Assembly: GCA_014860225.1 (NCBI GenBank)
Contig: JACZKE010000052.1
Location: 1-64,000 of the forward strand
Origin: Desulfuromonadales bacterium
Lineage (GTDB): Bacteria > Desulfobacterota > Desulfuromonadia > Desulfuromonadales > BM103
Length of the DNA stretch: 64,000 nt
Direction: 5' to 3'
Below are positions 9,284 through 18,669 of the stretch, one piece after another. Numbering within the stretch: position 1 is the first letter of the stretch; the number at the start of each line of letters is the position of its first letter. A program made the position numbers and the translations under genes. The notes under the pieces are model-generated. The model saw nothing but the letters and a program-made list of their open reading frames with translations. It ran no database searches and was not told the origin of the DNA.

Positions 9284-9337
9284 TGTTGTTCGGAGTTTCC
9301 GGTTGGACACTAATTACGAAAAAGGAGAGGCTTGCTA

Positions 9338-9994
9338 ATGATGGATCAGCGTTATCTACAGCCTGCCACATTCATTGACAGTGACAGCCCCTTGATTCAT
9401 GCTTTTGCCAGGGATTCCCTGACGGCCGGAGACACGGCGCTTGAACAGGCCGTCGATCTCTACTATCGGGTTCGCGACGGCATTCGTTATTCACCCTATA
9501 TCGACTACTCCGACCCGGAGATGCATCGTGCCAGCAGTGTGCTGGCAAACGGTTACGGTTTTTGTGGTTCGAAGGCTTCGCTGCTTGCCGCCTGTGGGCG
9601 GGCCCTGGGGATTCCTTCACGCGTCGGTTACGGTGACGTAAAGAACCACATGAACAGTCCGCGACTGCGTGAGATCAACAACGGTGATGTCATGCGCTGG
9701 CATGCTTTCACCGAGTTTTACCTTGAAGGACACTGGGTCAAGGCAACCCCCGCATTCAATCTTGAACTCTGCACCCGCTTCCGGGTCAAGCCGCTGGAGT
9801 TTAACGGTCGCGAGGATTCCATTTTCCACCCCTACGATACCGACCAGCGCCGCCACATGGAATACCTGGAAATGCGCGGTTCTTTTGCCGATGTCCCTCT
9901 CGATGAGATCATTGCCACATACCGCATCTACAGTCCGAAGCTGCTGGGAAACAACAGCACTGGTGACTTTGCCGCGGAAGCCGAAATCGTTTAG
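9338..9994 (+). CDS. Transglutaminase-like cysteine protease-fold protein
   Basis: 218 aa. The transglutaminase core is recognisable: the nucleophile Cys in YGFCGSKASLLAA, then LGIPSRVGYGDV, then the His in MRWHAFTEFYL. The third position, usually an Asp in W-V-x-x-D, reads WVKATPAFN, so a canonical Asp is not evident. The start at 9338 follows AAAGGAGAGG (9321-9330) by 7 bases. The CoA-transferase/GNAT gene begins 59 bases downstream. The substrate is unknown; such proteins can be proteases or amidases, or be catalytically modified. Confidence 0.7.
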   Translation: MMDQRYLQPATFIDSDSPLIHAFARDSLTAGDTALEQAVDLYYRVRDGIRYSPYIDYSDPEMHRASSVLANGYGFCGSKASLLAACGRALGIPSRVGYGDVKNHMNSPRLREINNGDVMRWHAFTEFYLEGHWVKATPAFNLELCTRFRVKPLEFNGREDSIFHPYDTDQRRHMEYLEMRGSFADVPLDEIIATYRIYSPKLLGNNSTGDFAAEAEIV

Positions 9995-10053
9995 CCGACG
10001 GGTTCGTCAGTGTCGGGCAGCCGTGCCTCATCGGTCACAAAGCGGAGAGCGTC

Positions 10054-11883
10054 ATGGAAGAACTCACGAGCCGTTCCTGGCAGAAATTCATCAAGAATGG
10101 CTACCGCATTTTTCTCGGTACAGGGGCCTCCTGCCCGCATACCCTGATTGACCTTTTCTTGCAATCTGCCAAACATTTTAACGATCTGGAGTTTATCTAT
10201 TTGCTCAGCCTGGGCAAATCCCCATGGATGGATCCTGCATACGAAGCGAATCTTCGGGTCAATACGTTCTTCCTCGATCAGGGAACCCGGGACGCGGTTC
10301 GTTCCGGCAAGGCCGACTATACCCCCTGTTTCCTCTCGGAAATTCCTGACCTGCTGAAGGACAACATCCTGCCCGTTGATATTGCCTTTATCCAGGTAAC
10401 TCCACCCGATGCCCAGGGGTATTGTTCACTTGGGGTTTCCGTTGACATAGTCAAGGCGGCGGCCAAATCAGCCAAGTACATCCTGGCCCAGATCAATGAT
10501 CAGATGCCCCGAACTTTCGGCCAATGCTATCTGCATCAAGACGAGATTGCCGCTTTCATCAAGGTCTCTGAACCGCTCCCGGAGGTGGCCCCTGCCGAGT
10601 TGGACGAAAACGCCCTGCAGATCGGCAAGTATGTCTCGTTGCTGATTGAAGACGGCTGCACCCTGCAGGTAGGCATCGGCAAAATCCCCGATGCGGTGCT
10701 CCACCAGTTGACCGGGCATAATGATCTCGGCGTGCATACCGAAATGTTCAGCGATGGCCTCCTGCAACTGTACAACAACGGCAACATCACCAACCGTCTG
10801 AAAGGCCTTCATGAAGGCAAGACGATTACCTCCTTCTGTTTCGGCAGCCGGAAACTTTATGAATTTGTTGATAACAACCCTCATGTTGAGTTCCATGGCA
10901 CGGACTATGTCAACAATCCCGCAGTGATTGCCCGCAATAACCAGATGATCTCCATCACCAGTGCTACGCAGGTCGATCTGACCGGGCAGATCGTCTCCGA
11001 TTCGGTCGGAGGGCAGTTTTACAGCGGCATCGGCGGCCAGGTGGATTTCATCAGGGGTGCGGGAATGAGCCGGGGGGGACGACCGATCATCGCCATGCCT
11101 TCCACGGCATGCAACGGAACGGTTTCACGGGTCGTGTCAGTGATCAGCCAGGGAGCCGGGGTTGTTGCTACCCGCGGTGATGTTCATTACGTGGTGACCG
11201 AATATGGGATTGCGACCATGCGCGGTCGCAGTATCCGTGAACGGGTTATGGAACTGATCCAGATTGCGCACCCGAAATTTCGTGAACAACTGCTGGAAGA
11301 TATGCTGCAATCCAGCAAGGTTCCCACTTACCAGCGGAGCACCCCGGTACCGGTCAAGGAGCTCGGAACGACCGAAGTCATCAAGCTGGACATGCAGGGC
11401 GAGGATTATTTCCTGCGTCCGCTGCATCCCTCCGATCAACTGCGCCTGCAGAGCTTTTTTTATTCCCACGACAAGGTGACATTGTTTCAACGCTATCGCA
11501 ATGAGCCGAAAAAAATGGGTACGGCACAGGCATATCGTCTGGTTAACACCGATCTGACAAAGGACATGGCGCTCTGTATCTTTGAACGGCAGGGACCGAG
11601 AGAGGTCATTCTTGCCGTTGGACGTTACTATACTCTCGACGGAGGCACCCGCGCGGAAGTTGCGTTTGTCGTGCACGAAAGCATGCGTGGCAGAGGTTTC
11701 GCCAGCCTGCTTCTTGAGAAGCTCATCGATATTGCACGCCAGCGACGGCTGAAATTTTTGACCGCCAATGTACGCAAAGACAACCCTTCGATGCGCCGGG
11801 TTTTTGAAAAATATCATTTTACCAGCGAACCTGCAGAAGACCCTTCGGAGTTGGAATATCTGCTTCCCCTCGAGGCGCCATGA
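10054..11883 (+). CDS. Acetyl-CoA hydrolase/CoA-transferase fused to a GNAT domain
   Basis: 609 aa, two domains. Residues about 1-430 are a class I CoA-transferase of the acetyl-CoA hydrolase/4-hydroxybutyrate CoA-transferase type, with the DLGVHTEMFSDG region that holds the catalytic Glu in the family and a C-terminal VVTEYGIATMRGRS motif. Residues about 445-609 are a GNAT acyltransferase domain with the acyl-CoA-binding loop MRGRGFASLLLEK. The architecture links acyl-CoA use to acylation of a protein or small molecule. Its stop overlaps the deacylase start (ATGA), so the two are translationally coupled. The fusion recalls lysine-acyltransferases of the Pat type, but the target is not shown by sequence. 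Confidence 0.85.
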   Translation: MEELTSRSWQKFIKNGYRIFLGTGASCPHTLIDLFLQSAKHFNDLEFIYLLSLGKSPWMDPAYEANLRVNTFFLDQGTRDAVRSGKADYTPCFLSEIPDLLKDNILPVDIAFIQVTPPDAQGYCSLGVSVDIVKAAAKSAKYILAQINDQMPRTFGQCYLHQDEIAAFIKVSEPLPEVAPAELDENALQIGKYVSLLIEDGCTLQVGIGKIPDAVLHQLTGHNDLGVHTEMFSDGLLQLYNNGNITNRLKGLHEGKTITSFCFGSRKLYEFVDNNPHVEFHGTDYVNNPAVIARNNQMISITSATQVDLTGQIVSDSVGGQFYSGIGGQVDFIRGAGMSRGGRPIIAMPSTACNGTVSRVVSVISQGAGVVATRGDVHYVVTEYGIATMRGRSIRERVMELIQIAHPKFREQLLEDMLQSSKVPTYQRSTPVPVKELGTTEVIKLDMQGEDYFLRPLHPSDQLRLQSFFYSHDKVTLFQRYRNEPKKMGTAQAYRLVNTDLTKDMALCIFERQGPREVILAVGRYYTLDGGTRAEVAFVVHESMRGRGFASLLLEKLIDIARQRRLKFLTANVRKDNPSMRRVFEKYHFTSEPAEDPSELEYLLPLEAP

Positions 11884-12872
11884 AGGACCTCTCCAGAAGA
11901 TTTCCCTATTGTAAAGAGAACTTCCAGATCTACTCCCACCCGGACTGCCTGCTGCACGAGGTCGGTGCAGACCACCCGGAAACTCCCGAGCGGCTCAGCA
12001 GTATCCTTCGCGGCTGTAGCGGACTTTCTGCAGATCTGCCGATTTCCTTCCAGATTCCGCCACCGGCCAGGGTCTCCCAGTTAGAGCGGGTCCACGAAAA
12101 AGATTACCTGATGCGGCTGAAGATTGCCTGCCTGCGGTCGAACCCATTCTTCATGTCGCCCGACAACCACATCAGTTCACAAACCTTTCGCGCCGTACTT
12201 GCTGCAGGAGGATGCTCCCTTGCTCTGGCGGCAACCCTGCTGGAGCGAGGTGCCGGCTTTGCGCTGGTACGCCCGCCCGGACACCACGCCGGTCGAAAAA
12301 ACGCCGAGGGGTTTTGCTTCATCAATCACGCCGCTCTGGTTATTGAAACCATTCGGCAGAATGAACCAGAGGCCGCTTTTATGGTGGTCGATTTTGACGT
12401 TCATCACGGCAATGGCATCAATTTTCTTTATTATGATGATCCCAGGGTTTTCTATTATTCCCTGCATGGTCCACCTGACCACATCTTTCCGAACACCGGC
12501 CATGTTAATGAAACAGGGCAAGGTGAAGGCACGGGATACACGCGCAATATCACTCTGCCCCTGGGCAGCTCAGGCGGCCAGTGGCTGCAGCAGTTTGACG
12601 TGAATTTATGCTGCTATGAAAGCAGGATTCAGCCGGATTACCTGCTGGTGAATGCGGGATTTGATGCTCACAAGGAAGATCCATTCGGCTTGATGAATGT
12701 GGAGGATCACCATTTCCTCGCAGCCGTAAGACACCTGCAAGCAATTGCCAGAGAAAAGTGCGGGGGGCGGATCGGCCTGTTTTTGGAGGGCGGCTATTCG
12801 CTAGCAGTTTTGGAGCGATTGGTCCCGGCAATCATTGCGGACCTGGCTGTGGAACACAGCAAAAAGATGTGA
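11880..12872 (+). CDS. HDAC-family deacylase (zinc-dependent)
   Basis: 330 aa, arginase/deacetylase fold. The active-site residues are visible: the His pair in RPPGHHAGRKNAEGFCF, the zinc ligands Asp/His in VVDFDVHHGNGIN, and the third ligand Asp in NAGFDAHKEDPFG, plus LEGGYSLAVLE near the end. Members remove acyl groups from lysines, polyamines or acetoin-related compounds. It overlaps the preceding CoA-transferase/GNAT fusion by 4 bases and converges on benzoate-CoA ligase 105 bases away. In Rhodopseudomonas palustris an HDAC-like enzyme (LdaA) reactivates acetylated benzoate-CoA ligase, so the same job is a good guess here. Confidence 0.85.
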   Translation: MKDLSRRFPYCKENFQIYSHPDCLLHEVGADHPETPERLSSILRGCSGLSADLPISFQIPPPARVSQLERVHEKDYLMRLKIACLRSNPFFMSPDNHISSQTFRAVLAAGGCSLALAATLLERGAGFALVRPPGHHAGRKNAEGFCFINHAALVIETIRQNEPEAAFMVVDFDVHHGNGINFLYYDDPRVFYYSLHGPPDHIFPNTGHVNETGQGEGTGYTRNITLPLGSSGGQWLQQFDVNLCCYESRIQPDYLLVNAGFDAHKEDPFGLMNVEDHHFLAAVRHLQAIAREKCGGRIGLFLEGGYSLAVLERLVPAIIADLAVEHSKKM

Positions 12873-12977
12873 TTACCCCTCACCAGCGGGTTCCTTCAGT
12901 TAGACATCAGGATCGGAATTGTCATAAAGTCAAGCAGGTGTCTGCCGACCGGGCCTGGGACGATTTTCCCCCGGCGG

Positions 12978-14576
12978 CTAATCGATGTGCTGGCACTCAA
13001 CACGTAACTTATAGCGCTGGATCTTGCCAGTTGCGGTTTTGGGCAACTCGGCGACATAGTGAAACTGGCGCGGATATTTATAGGGGGCCAAACCCTCTTT
13101 GCAATGCTTGCGCAATTCTTCGGTTATGGCGTCGAGTGACTCCGGCTGATTCTTCAAAACAATGTAGGCTTCGGGTTTGATCAGACCGACGGCATCAGCT
13201 CTGCCGACAACCGCCACCTCCAGAACTTCGTAATGTTCGATCAGTTTGGCTTCGATCTCAAACGGAGAGCACCAGATTCCGCCGACTTTCATCATGTCGT
13301 CGTTGCGTCCGCAATAGTAAAAATAACCGTCTTCATCCTGAAAGTAAGTATCTCCGGTGTCAAGCCAACTATCGACCATGGTTTGTTTGCTCTTCTCCGG
13401 ATTATTCCAATAGCAGCGTGCTGTCGAATCCCCGCGAATCCATAACCGTCCTGGTTCGCCGGTTGGCACGCCCTGTCCCGAATCATCGCGGATTTGCAGT
13501 TGGTAGCCGGGAACCACTCGGCCACTGGAACCAGGCATGTAATCGTCCACACGATTGGAAATAAAGATATGCAACGCCTCGGTGGAGCCGATACCATCGA
13601 GGATGGTCAAGCCGGTTTCCTCTCGCCAACGGTTGAAAATGTCGGCCGGTAACGCCTCGCCGGCTGAAACACAAAGCCTTACGGAGGACAGATCCGGCTG
13701 TTGTGTCGCCAGTGTTTGTAACTGGGCGGCATAAAGGGTTGGAACGCCGAAGTACAGGGTCGGCTTGAATCTTTCGATGGTCTCGAAGGTCGATTGCGGA
13801 GTTGGACGGCCATCATGTAGCACGGTACTCGCACCGACCCAGAGCGGGAATGTCATACCGTTGCCAAGTCCGTAGGCGAAAAAAAGTTTTGCTGCGGAAA
13901 AACAGACATCATCCTCACGAATACCGAGAATCTCGATGCCATAAAACTGACTTGATACGACCATGTCCCGATGGCGGTGTACCGCCCCTTTAGGGCTGCC
14001 GGTCGATCCCGACGAGTAGAGCCAGAAACAGTCGTCCCCGGCAGCCGCTGCCACTGGCTCGAGCTTGGCGGACGACTTGGATATCAAGGTCCGAAGACTG
14101 TTATTGCCACCTTCGACACAGATGCTGTGTGCCAGGCGCGGTTCAAGTTGCGCCAGAGCCTCCTGCACCTCGATGGTATATTCCGGAGAGTAGATCATCG
14201 CTTTGCATCCGGAGTCGGCAAGAATGTAGGCATAGTCCTTGGCACGCAGCAAGGTATTGATCGGCACCGGGATCAGGCCGGCCTTGATCGCGCCCCAGAA
14301 AACGTAAAAAAATTCTGCACAGTCCTTGACAATCAGAATGACACGGTCACCCCGTACAAGGCCGAGAGCCAGCAACGCATTCCCGCAACGGTTCACGTTC
14401 TCCGCGAGAAGGCGGTAACTGACTTCATCGCCCTGGTTGGTGCGGATTGCCACCTTTTCTGCACGGCCTTCACTACAGTGACGGTCAATAAAGGGAACCG
14501 CGACATTAAATACCGGTGCGAAATGCAACGCTAACGTCTCTTCGTCTCTGTCTACAATAACTGTGTGGTCTTTCAT
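12978..14576 (-). CDS. badA: Benzoate-CoA ligase (AMP-forming)
   Basis: 532 aa, the length of the benzoate-CoA ligase family. Converts benzoate, ATP and CoA to benzoyl-CoA, the entry step of the operon. Motifs are the P-loop YSSGSTGSPKGAVHRHRD, the A5-like GIGSTEALH, the A7 Asp in LDTGDTYFQDEDGYFYYCGR, and the C-terminal PKTATGKIQR with catalytic Lys518, the lysine acetylated in homologues. It is the last gene of the minus-strand operon, 2 bases after the amidohydrolase. Hydroxybenzoates or related aryl acids could also be accepted. Confidence 0.88.
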   Translation of the reverse strand: MKDHTVIVDRDEETLALHFAPVFNVAVPFIDRHCSEGRAEKVAIRTNQGDEVSYRLLAENVNRCGNALLALGLVRGDRVILIVKDCAEFFYVFWGAIKAGLIPVPINTLLRAKDYAYILADSGCKAMIYSPEYTIEVQEALAQLEPRLAHSICVEGGNNSLRTLISKSSAKLEPVAAAAGDDCFWLYSSGSTGSPKGAVHRHRDMVVSSQFYGIEILGIREDDVCFSAAKLFFAYGLGNGMTFPLWVGASTVLHDGRPTPQSTFETIERFKPTLYFGVPTLYAAQLQTLATQQPDLSSVRLCVSAGEALPADIFNRWREETGLTILDGIGSTEALHIFISNRVDDYMPGSSGRVVPGYQLQIRDDSGQGVPTGEPGRLWIRGDSTARCYWNNPEKSKQTMVDSWLDTGDTYFQDEDGYFYYCGRNDDMMKVGGIWCSPFEIEAKLIEHYEVLEVAVVGRADAVGLIKPEAYIVLKNQPESLDAITEELRKHCKEGLAPYKYPRQFHYVAELPKTATGKIQRYKLRVECQHID

Positions 14577-14578
14577 CT

Positions 14579-15445
14579 CTATACCCCTTGCCCCAGTCCC
14601 AGGAACCGGCGTGGGTTTCCTGCAAGCACCCTGGCTTCAAGCTCATCCGGCATCTTCAGCGACTTCACCAGTTCGATGTATTCAAGAACGATCTCTGGCT
14701 GGTAGAGAAGGGCGTCAGAGCCGAAACAGACCCGATCCGGATAGTAACCGATAAAATCACGATAGCTCTCGGGGTTGTTGCGGATGTGTGGCGCCATGAA
14801 TGCGATATCGGTGTAGACGTTGTCATTACGGTCGAGAACCTTGCGGAACGCTTTGCGGCCGATGCCGAAATGGGGGAAGTTGATGCGCAAGCGGGGAAAA
14901 TCATCGAGGATGGCCTGCATCACATCGCAGTAACGGCTGGCATCCATGTGGTACACGACCGGCAGGTCGTTGGCTTCGGCAAAAGCGAAGATCTGCCACT
15001 CGCGCTGCTGATACTGCTGCAGGCTGATGCCGAAGGTCTCCGGGATGCTGGCGACATTCAGGTCGTTGCCGTCATCGGCCAGGTAGAGCCCCTTGATGCC
15101 CCGGAAACCGAGCTTGACATAATGCTGCAGCAGGCCCGGCACGTCACCATCCAGGCAGCGCGTATCAACCATGGGAAACAGCATGCCGGCACTCTCCCGG
15201 TTAAACTTCAGGAGATCGTCAGCCTCATAGAAAAGCGGATCGCCGAGGTTGTCAAATCCCTCTGGAATGAGCTTTCCGATATCCTGAACACCGAGGCCGG
15301 TATTCACCAGCCCCATAACAGCCATGTGGCGGACGCCGGCCTGGCGCAACCTGGCAAGACCGGATGAAACCAGATCTGTCTGTCCCGGCCCGGCAAAGCA
15401 GTGGCAGTGAACGTCTATAATCTCCTGGCTGTCAGTTTTGTTCAT
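14579..15445 (-). CDS. Amidohydrolase-2 family metal-dependent hydrolase
   Basis: 288 aa TIM-barrel hydrolase. Metal-site motifs are visible: the HxH in IIDVHCHC, a His in VVYHMDAS, a His in NFPHFGIG and the Asp in CFGSDALLY. The group includes decarboxylases (ACMS- or resorcylate-type) and C-C or C-N hydrolases. It sits between benzoate-CoA ligase (2 bases) and dienoyl-CoA hydratase (6 bases), so it is expressed with the benzoate pathway, yet no step of the known pathway needs it. It may prepare a substituted aromatic acid for the pathway, hydrolyse a dead-end product, or do something undescribed. Confidence 0.75.
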   Translation of the reverse strand: MNKTDSQEIIDVHCHCFAGPGQTDLVSSGLARLRQAGVRHMAVMGLVNTGLGVQDIGKLIPEGFDNLGDPLFYEADDLLKFNRESAGMLFPMVDTRCLDGDVPGLLQHYVKLGFRGIKGLYLADDGNDLNVASIPETFGISLQQYQQREWQIFAFAEANDLPVVYHMDASRYCDVMQAILDDFPRLRINFPHFGIGRKAFRKVLDRNDNVYTDIAFMAPHIRNNPESYRDFIGYYPDRVCFGSDALLYQPEIVLEYIELVKSLKMPDELEARVLAGNPRRFLGLGQGV

Positions 15446-15451
15446 CGCACC

Positions 15452-16222
15452 TCAACGATTCTCCCAGCTGGCCGGCCGTTTTTCCAGAAAAGCCGTCAAG
15501 CCTTCAACGGCGTCGTGGGTCGTCATCAATTCCGACAGGTAAAGGTCTTCCACCCGCTCAAGCTTGGCGATGACGCGCTGTCGATACTCCTGGCGTGCGG
15601 CCAGGACCGCAAAGCGCAGGGTGCTGGCACTGCTGGTCGCCAGATTCTGGTCGAAATAGACCAGGGCCGCCGCTTCCGGATCTTCGCTGACGCTGTCGAC
15701 CAGGCCTGTTGCCAGGGCCTCTTCGGCGCCCATGCTGCGCCCGGAGAGCAACAGGTCTTCGGCTCTGGCCTGGCCGATCCGTTCGGGGAGCAGGCAGCTG
15801 GCCGCCGGCGCAAAGACCGCCAGCTTGATTTCCGGTTGGCCGAGCTTGGCATCCGCTGCGGCAAACAGCATGCTGCCGGCGGCTGCAACTTCCAAACCGC
15901 CGCCGAGGCACTGCCCTTTGATTGCCACCAGTAACGGTAGCGGGAAGTTGAGCATGCTGCGCACCAGGGCGTGCAACGCCTTGAGCATCTCAGCACATTG
16001 ACCGGGCAGATGTTCATCGACGCTGGCGCCAAAACTGAAATGCGGACCCTCATGGTCAAGCAGGACTGCACGCAGCTCTCTGGTCTCCCGGTATTCGGCC
16101 AAAGCGGCGTCGAGGGCGGCGATCATGGCGGCGTCGACGATGTTGGCCTTGGGTCGCGCCAGGCGCAGACGCAGCAGGGTACCATCACGATCGAGCCAGA
16201 CTTTCAGTGGACTCTCACTCAT
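15452..16222 (-). CDS. dch: Cyclohexa-1,5-diene-1-carbonyl-CoA hydratase
   Basis: 256 aa crotonase-fold enzyme. Adds water to the cyclic dienoyl-CoA made by benzoyl-CoA reductase, giving 6-hydroxycyclohex-1-ene-1-carbonyl-CoA. The crotonase landmarks are FSFGASVDEHLP (oxyanion hole region), IKGQCLGGGLEVAAAGS and the LGQPEIKLAVFAPAAS loop. The FGASVDEHLP form is typical of Dch/BamR. It lies one base from the ring hydrolase gene in the benzoate operon, which strongly supports the assignment. Confidence 0.88.
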   Translation of the reverse strand: MSESPLKVWLDRDGTLLRLRLARPKANIVDAAMIAALDAALAEYRETRELRAVLLDHEGPHFSFGASVDEHLPGQCAEMLKALHALVRSMLNFPLPLLVAIKGQCLGGGLEVAAAGSMLFAAADAKLGQPEIKLAVFAPAASCLLPERIGQARAEDLLLSGRSMGAEEALATGLVDSVSEDPEAAALVYFDQNLATSSASTLRFAVLAARQEYRQRVIAKLERVEDLYLSELMTTHDAVEGLTAFLEKRPASWENR

Positions 16223-16223
16223 C

Positions 16224-17369
16224 TCAAGCCTCCTTGCCCGGCATCAGGCTGTCGATCAATTCCTCGGTCCAGGGCACGCCCTTGGCCAGACCCTGGCGCA
16301 GCTTAACGAAATCGATTTCGCGGCCGGTCTCCTTGTTGCCTTCGTTGAAAGCCCGGAAACCGGTGCGTGCTTCGTTCATCATGTTGAGCGCCAGCCAGGC
16401 GCGAGAATTCTCTTTGTTTTTATTCCATGCTTCAAGCTTCGGCTTGCGCAATTCTTCGAGGCTTTTGGTCATGCATTCGGGGAAGGTCTCGATCAGCTTG
16501 GCACAGAGTTCCTCGACTTTTTCGTCAAGCATGCTCAGATCGATCTCACCGTCCTTAAGCCGGTCGCGGCCTTCCTTGAAGGCTTCGCCGGTTTTGAAAT
16601 CTCCGTGAATGATCCGGCCGTATTCGTCGAACATGCGATCAGTGATTACGGTCGGGTTGGCAACAAACTTGCCATCGATCTTCAGGGCCGGAACCACGTC
16701 GGCGATGATGCCGAGACGGGCGGCCTTATGGGCCGAAAAGGGCTCGCAGAGAGTCCCGGAGATCATCGCCTGCTCGCAGCCGATCATCACCGGCAGGAAA
16801 TCTGTAGCACCGCCGATCGCCGCTGAGCCGTGCTTGGGGCCGGCCTGGCCGAAGTTGGCGAGATCCTGGGCGATGGTGAAATCGCAGGCCATGCCGATCT
16901 CCTGGCCGCCACCGATGCGCATGCCGTTCACCCGGCAGACCACCGGCTTGTCGCAGCCGAGGATCGCCGATACCATGTCGTTGAACAAACGCATGTACTG
17001 GCGGTACTCCTGCGGATTGCCAGCATAGTACTCGGCATACTCCTTGGTGTTGCCGCCGGTACAGAAGGCCTTCTCACCCACCGCAGTAAAGACTACGGCG
17101 TTGACTGCACGATCAACCGAAGCGCGGCGGAAGGCGAGGATGGTTGCCTTGACCATGTCAGTCGTATAGGAGTTGAACTGTTTGGGATTATTGAAAATAA
17201 TCCAGGCGTTATAGAGCCCTTCAGCCACGGAACCGTCACGACGTCTGGCCGGACGCTTTTCATATTGAACCATGCCGTCACAGAGGCTTTCGACGTCCTT
17301 GTCGATCAGATTATGATCGATAAGATGGGCAGGGGCGGTTGCGGTAAAAATCTGTTCGGTTGTCGCCAT
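16224..17369 (-). CDS. oah: 6-oxocyclohex-1-ene-1-carbonyl-CoA hydrolase (ring opening)
   Basis: 381 aa, exactly the length class of BamA/Oah and longer than ordinary crotonases. Adds two waters to the cyclic 6-oxo-enoyl-CoA and opens the ring to 3-hydroxypimeloyl-CoA. Recognisable pieces are YNAWIIFNNPKQFNSYTTDM, VGEKAFCTGGNTKEYAEYYAG, NGMRIGGGQEIGMACDF and FGQAGPKHGSAAIGGATDFL, which are highly conserved in BamA and used as diagnostic marker sequences. It is followed by dch one base downstream and preceded by a repeat-containing gap after had. This is the strongest functional marker of anaerobic aromatic degradation in the window. Confidence 0.95.
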   Translation of the reverse strand: MATTEQIFTATAPAHLIDHNLIDKDVESLCDGMVQYEKRPARRRDGSVAEGLYNAWIIFNNPKQFNSYTTDMVKATILAFRRASVDRAVNAVVFTAVGEKAFCTGGNTKEYAEYYAGNPQEYRQYMRLFNDMVSAILGCDKPVVCRVNGMRIGGGQEIGMACDFTIAQDLANFGQAGPKHGSAAIGGATDFLPVMIGCEQAMISGTLCEPFSAHKAARLGIIADVVPALKIDGKFVANPTVITDRMFDEYGRIIHGDFKTGEAFKEGRDRLKDGEIDLSMLDEKVEELCAKLIETFPECMTKSLEELRKPKLEAWNKNKENSRAWLALNMMNEARTGFRAFNEGNKETGREIDFVKLRQGLAKGVPWTEELIDSLMPGKEA

Positions 17370-17412
17370 GGGTAAGTCTCCTATATGAGTGAAAAGTGAA
17401 ACGTTAAAAGTT

Positions 17413-17542
17413 CAAGCGCAACGCTAAGACATAAAGAAAGACGCAAAGTTTTTTGGTTTTTTAAAAACCAGGCAATCGGTTTTCTTCGCGTCTTGCCCGG
17501 CTTTCCTTTGCGTCTTGAGTGAGCGTCAGCGAACGGGCGTTA
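17413..17542. repeat. Dispersed palindromic repeat, copy A
   Basis: Lies in the 229-bp gap between had and oah. It contains GACGCAAAG (17440-17448) and its inverse CTTTGCGTC (17506-17514), followed by the conserved tail CTTGAGTGAGCG..AGCGAACGGGCGTT (17514-17541). The outer ends AACGC (17420) and GCGTT (17537) are also inverted. Copies B (35241) and C (49373) share the layout. If transcribed it would fold into a long stem inside the benzoate operon and may affect expression of oah relative to had. Confidence 0.75.
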
Positions 17543-17598
17543 ATCTTGAATCTTGAGTCTTGAATCTCCAATCTTCTGCACATCAACCCTGCAAGGAA

Positions 17599-18669
17599 TC
17601 AAGCGCCGGGAACCAAGATGGCGCGCCGCGTCATTTTGTGGTCATGGACGGCCGCGAACACACTGTTGATCTCGCTGAGAGGCTTCTTCTCTACAAAATC
17701 TTTGAGATCAACCTTGCCGTCCAGCACCAGATCAAGCGCAGCCGGATAGTACTCCGGCAGGCAGCCCCAGTTGCCCAGAGCGCGCGCATGGAAGGCCATC
17801 AGATTGGAGAGACGGATTTCCACCTTGTCCATAGTGAAGCCGACCACGCTCAGGGTGGCGCCATGCACCATCAGGCCGTAAGCGGATTCCTGGCCAGGCT
17901 TGCTGCCGGAACATTCGAAGATGAACCACTCGGTACTCGGCAGACCATGCTCTTTAGCGAAAGCGCTGATAGCTTTTTTCAGGTCACGACCGCTGATTTC
18001 CCGGGCATTGAAGGTAATGGCTGCGCCATGCTCGGAGATGGCATCCAGCTTGGCTTGATCAATATCGATGGCCACCACAGTGGCTCCAAAGGCCTTGGCC
18101 ATCTGCACACAATAACCGCCGACGCCGCCGACGCCAATGACAATGGCCAGGCTGCCCGGGGTGACACCGGCTTGATAGACCGCCTGGTAGGGAGTGGTCA
18201 CTGCATCAGCCACCACCGAGACATCGGCAAGCTCCAGCCCGGCAGCTGCCAAGCGTTGTTCATCAACCGGGCAAAGACCACGGGACGGCACGACGATATG
18301 ACTGGCAAAACCACCCTGAATGTCGTTGCCCGGCATCTTCTGGTTGCGACAGATGGTGCCCTTGCCGCGCTTGCAGAGATCGCACTCTCCGCAGGGGATC
18401 ACCGCCGGGATGATCACTGCCCTGCCGAGCCAGTCATCGTCACCCGTTCCGGTGTCAACCACCCGGCCGCTGATCTCATGTCCCAGGGCGAGAGGCAGTG
18501 GCGAATTGGTGCGGACGCCATCGTAATAGAAACCCAGGTCGGTATGGCAAACGCCGCATCCAGCGACCTCGACCACAACCTCGTCCGCAGCCGGCTCAGC
18601 GACAAACTCCTGGCGCGTCATCGGCTCATTGACGCCATTCATCATCCAACGGTAAGCATTTAAGGACAT
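17599..18669 (-). CDS. had: 6-hydroxycyclohex-1-ene-1-carbonyl-CoA dehydrogenase
   Basis: 356 aa zinc alcohol dehydrogenase. Oxidises the 6-hydroxy intermediate made by Dch to the 6-oxo compound used by Oah. The catalytic zinc region is [10 protein letters not shown] with ALGHEISG, and the structural zinc loop is [15 protein letters not shown]. The NAD fold shows [16 protein letters not shown]. Order and strand between the thioesterase (10-bp overlap) and oah fit the Had/BamQ role. Confidence 0.9.
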   Translation of the reverse strand: MSLNAYRWMMNGVNEPMTRQEFVAEPAADEVVVEVAGCGVCHTDLGFYYDGVRTNSPLPLALGHEISGRVVDTGTGDDDWLGRAVIIPAVIPCGECDLCKRGKGTICRNQKMPGNDIQGGFASHIVVPSRGLCPVDEQRLAAAGLELADVSVVADAVTTPYQAVYQAGVTPGSLAIVIGVGGVGGYCVQMAKAFGATVVAIDIDQAKLDAISEHGAAITFNAREISGRDLKKAISAFAKEHGLPSTEWFIFECSGSKPGQESAYGLMVHGATLSVVGFTMDKVEIRLSNLMAFHARALGNWGCLPEYYPAALDLVLDGKVDLKDFVEKKPLSEINSVFAAVHDHKMTRRAILVPGA

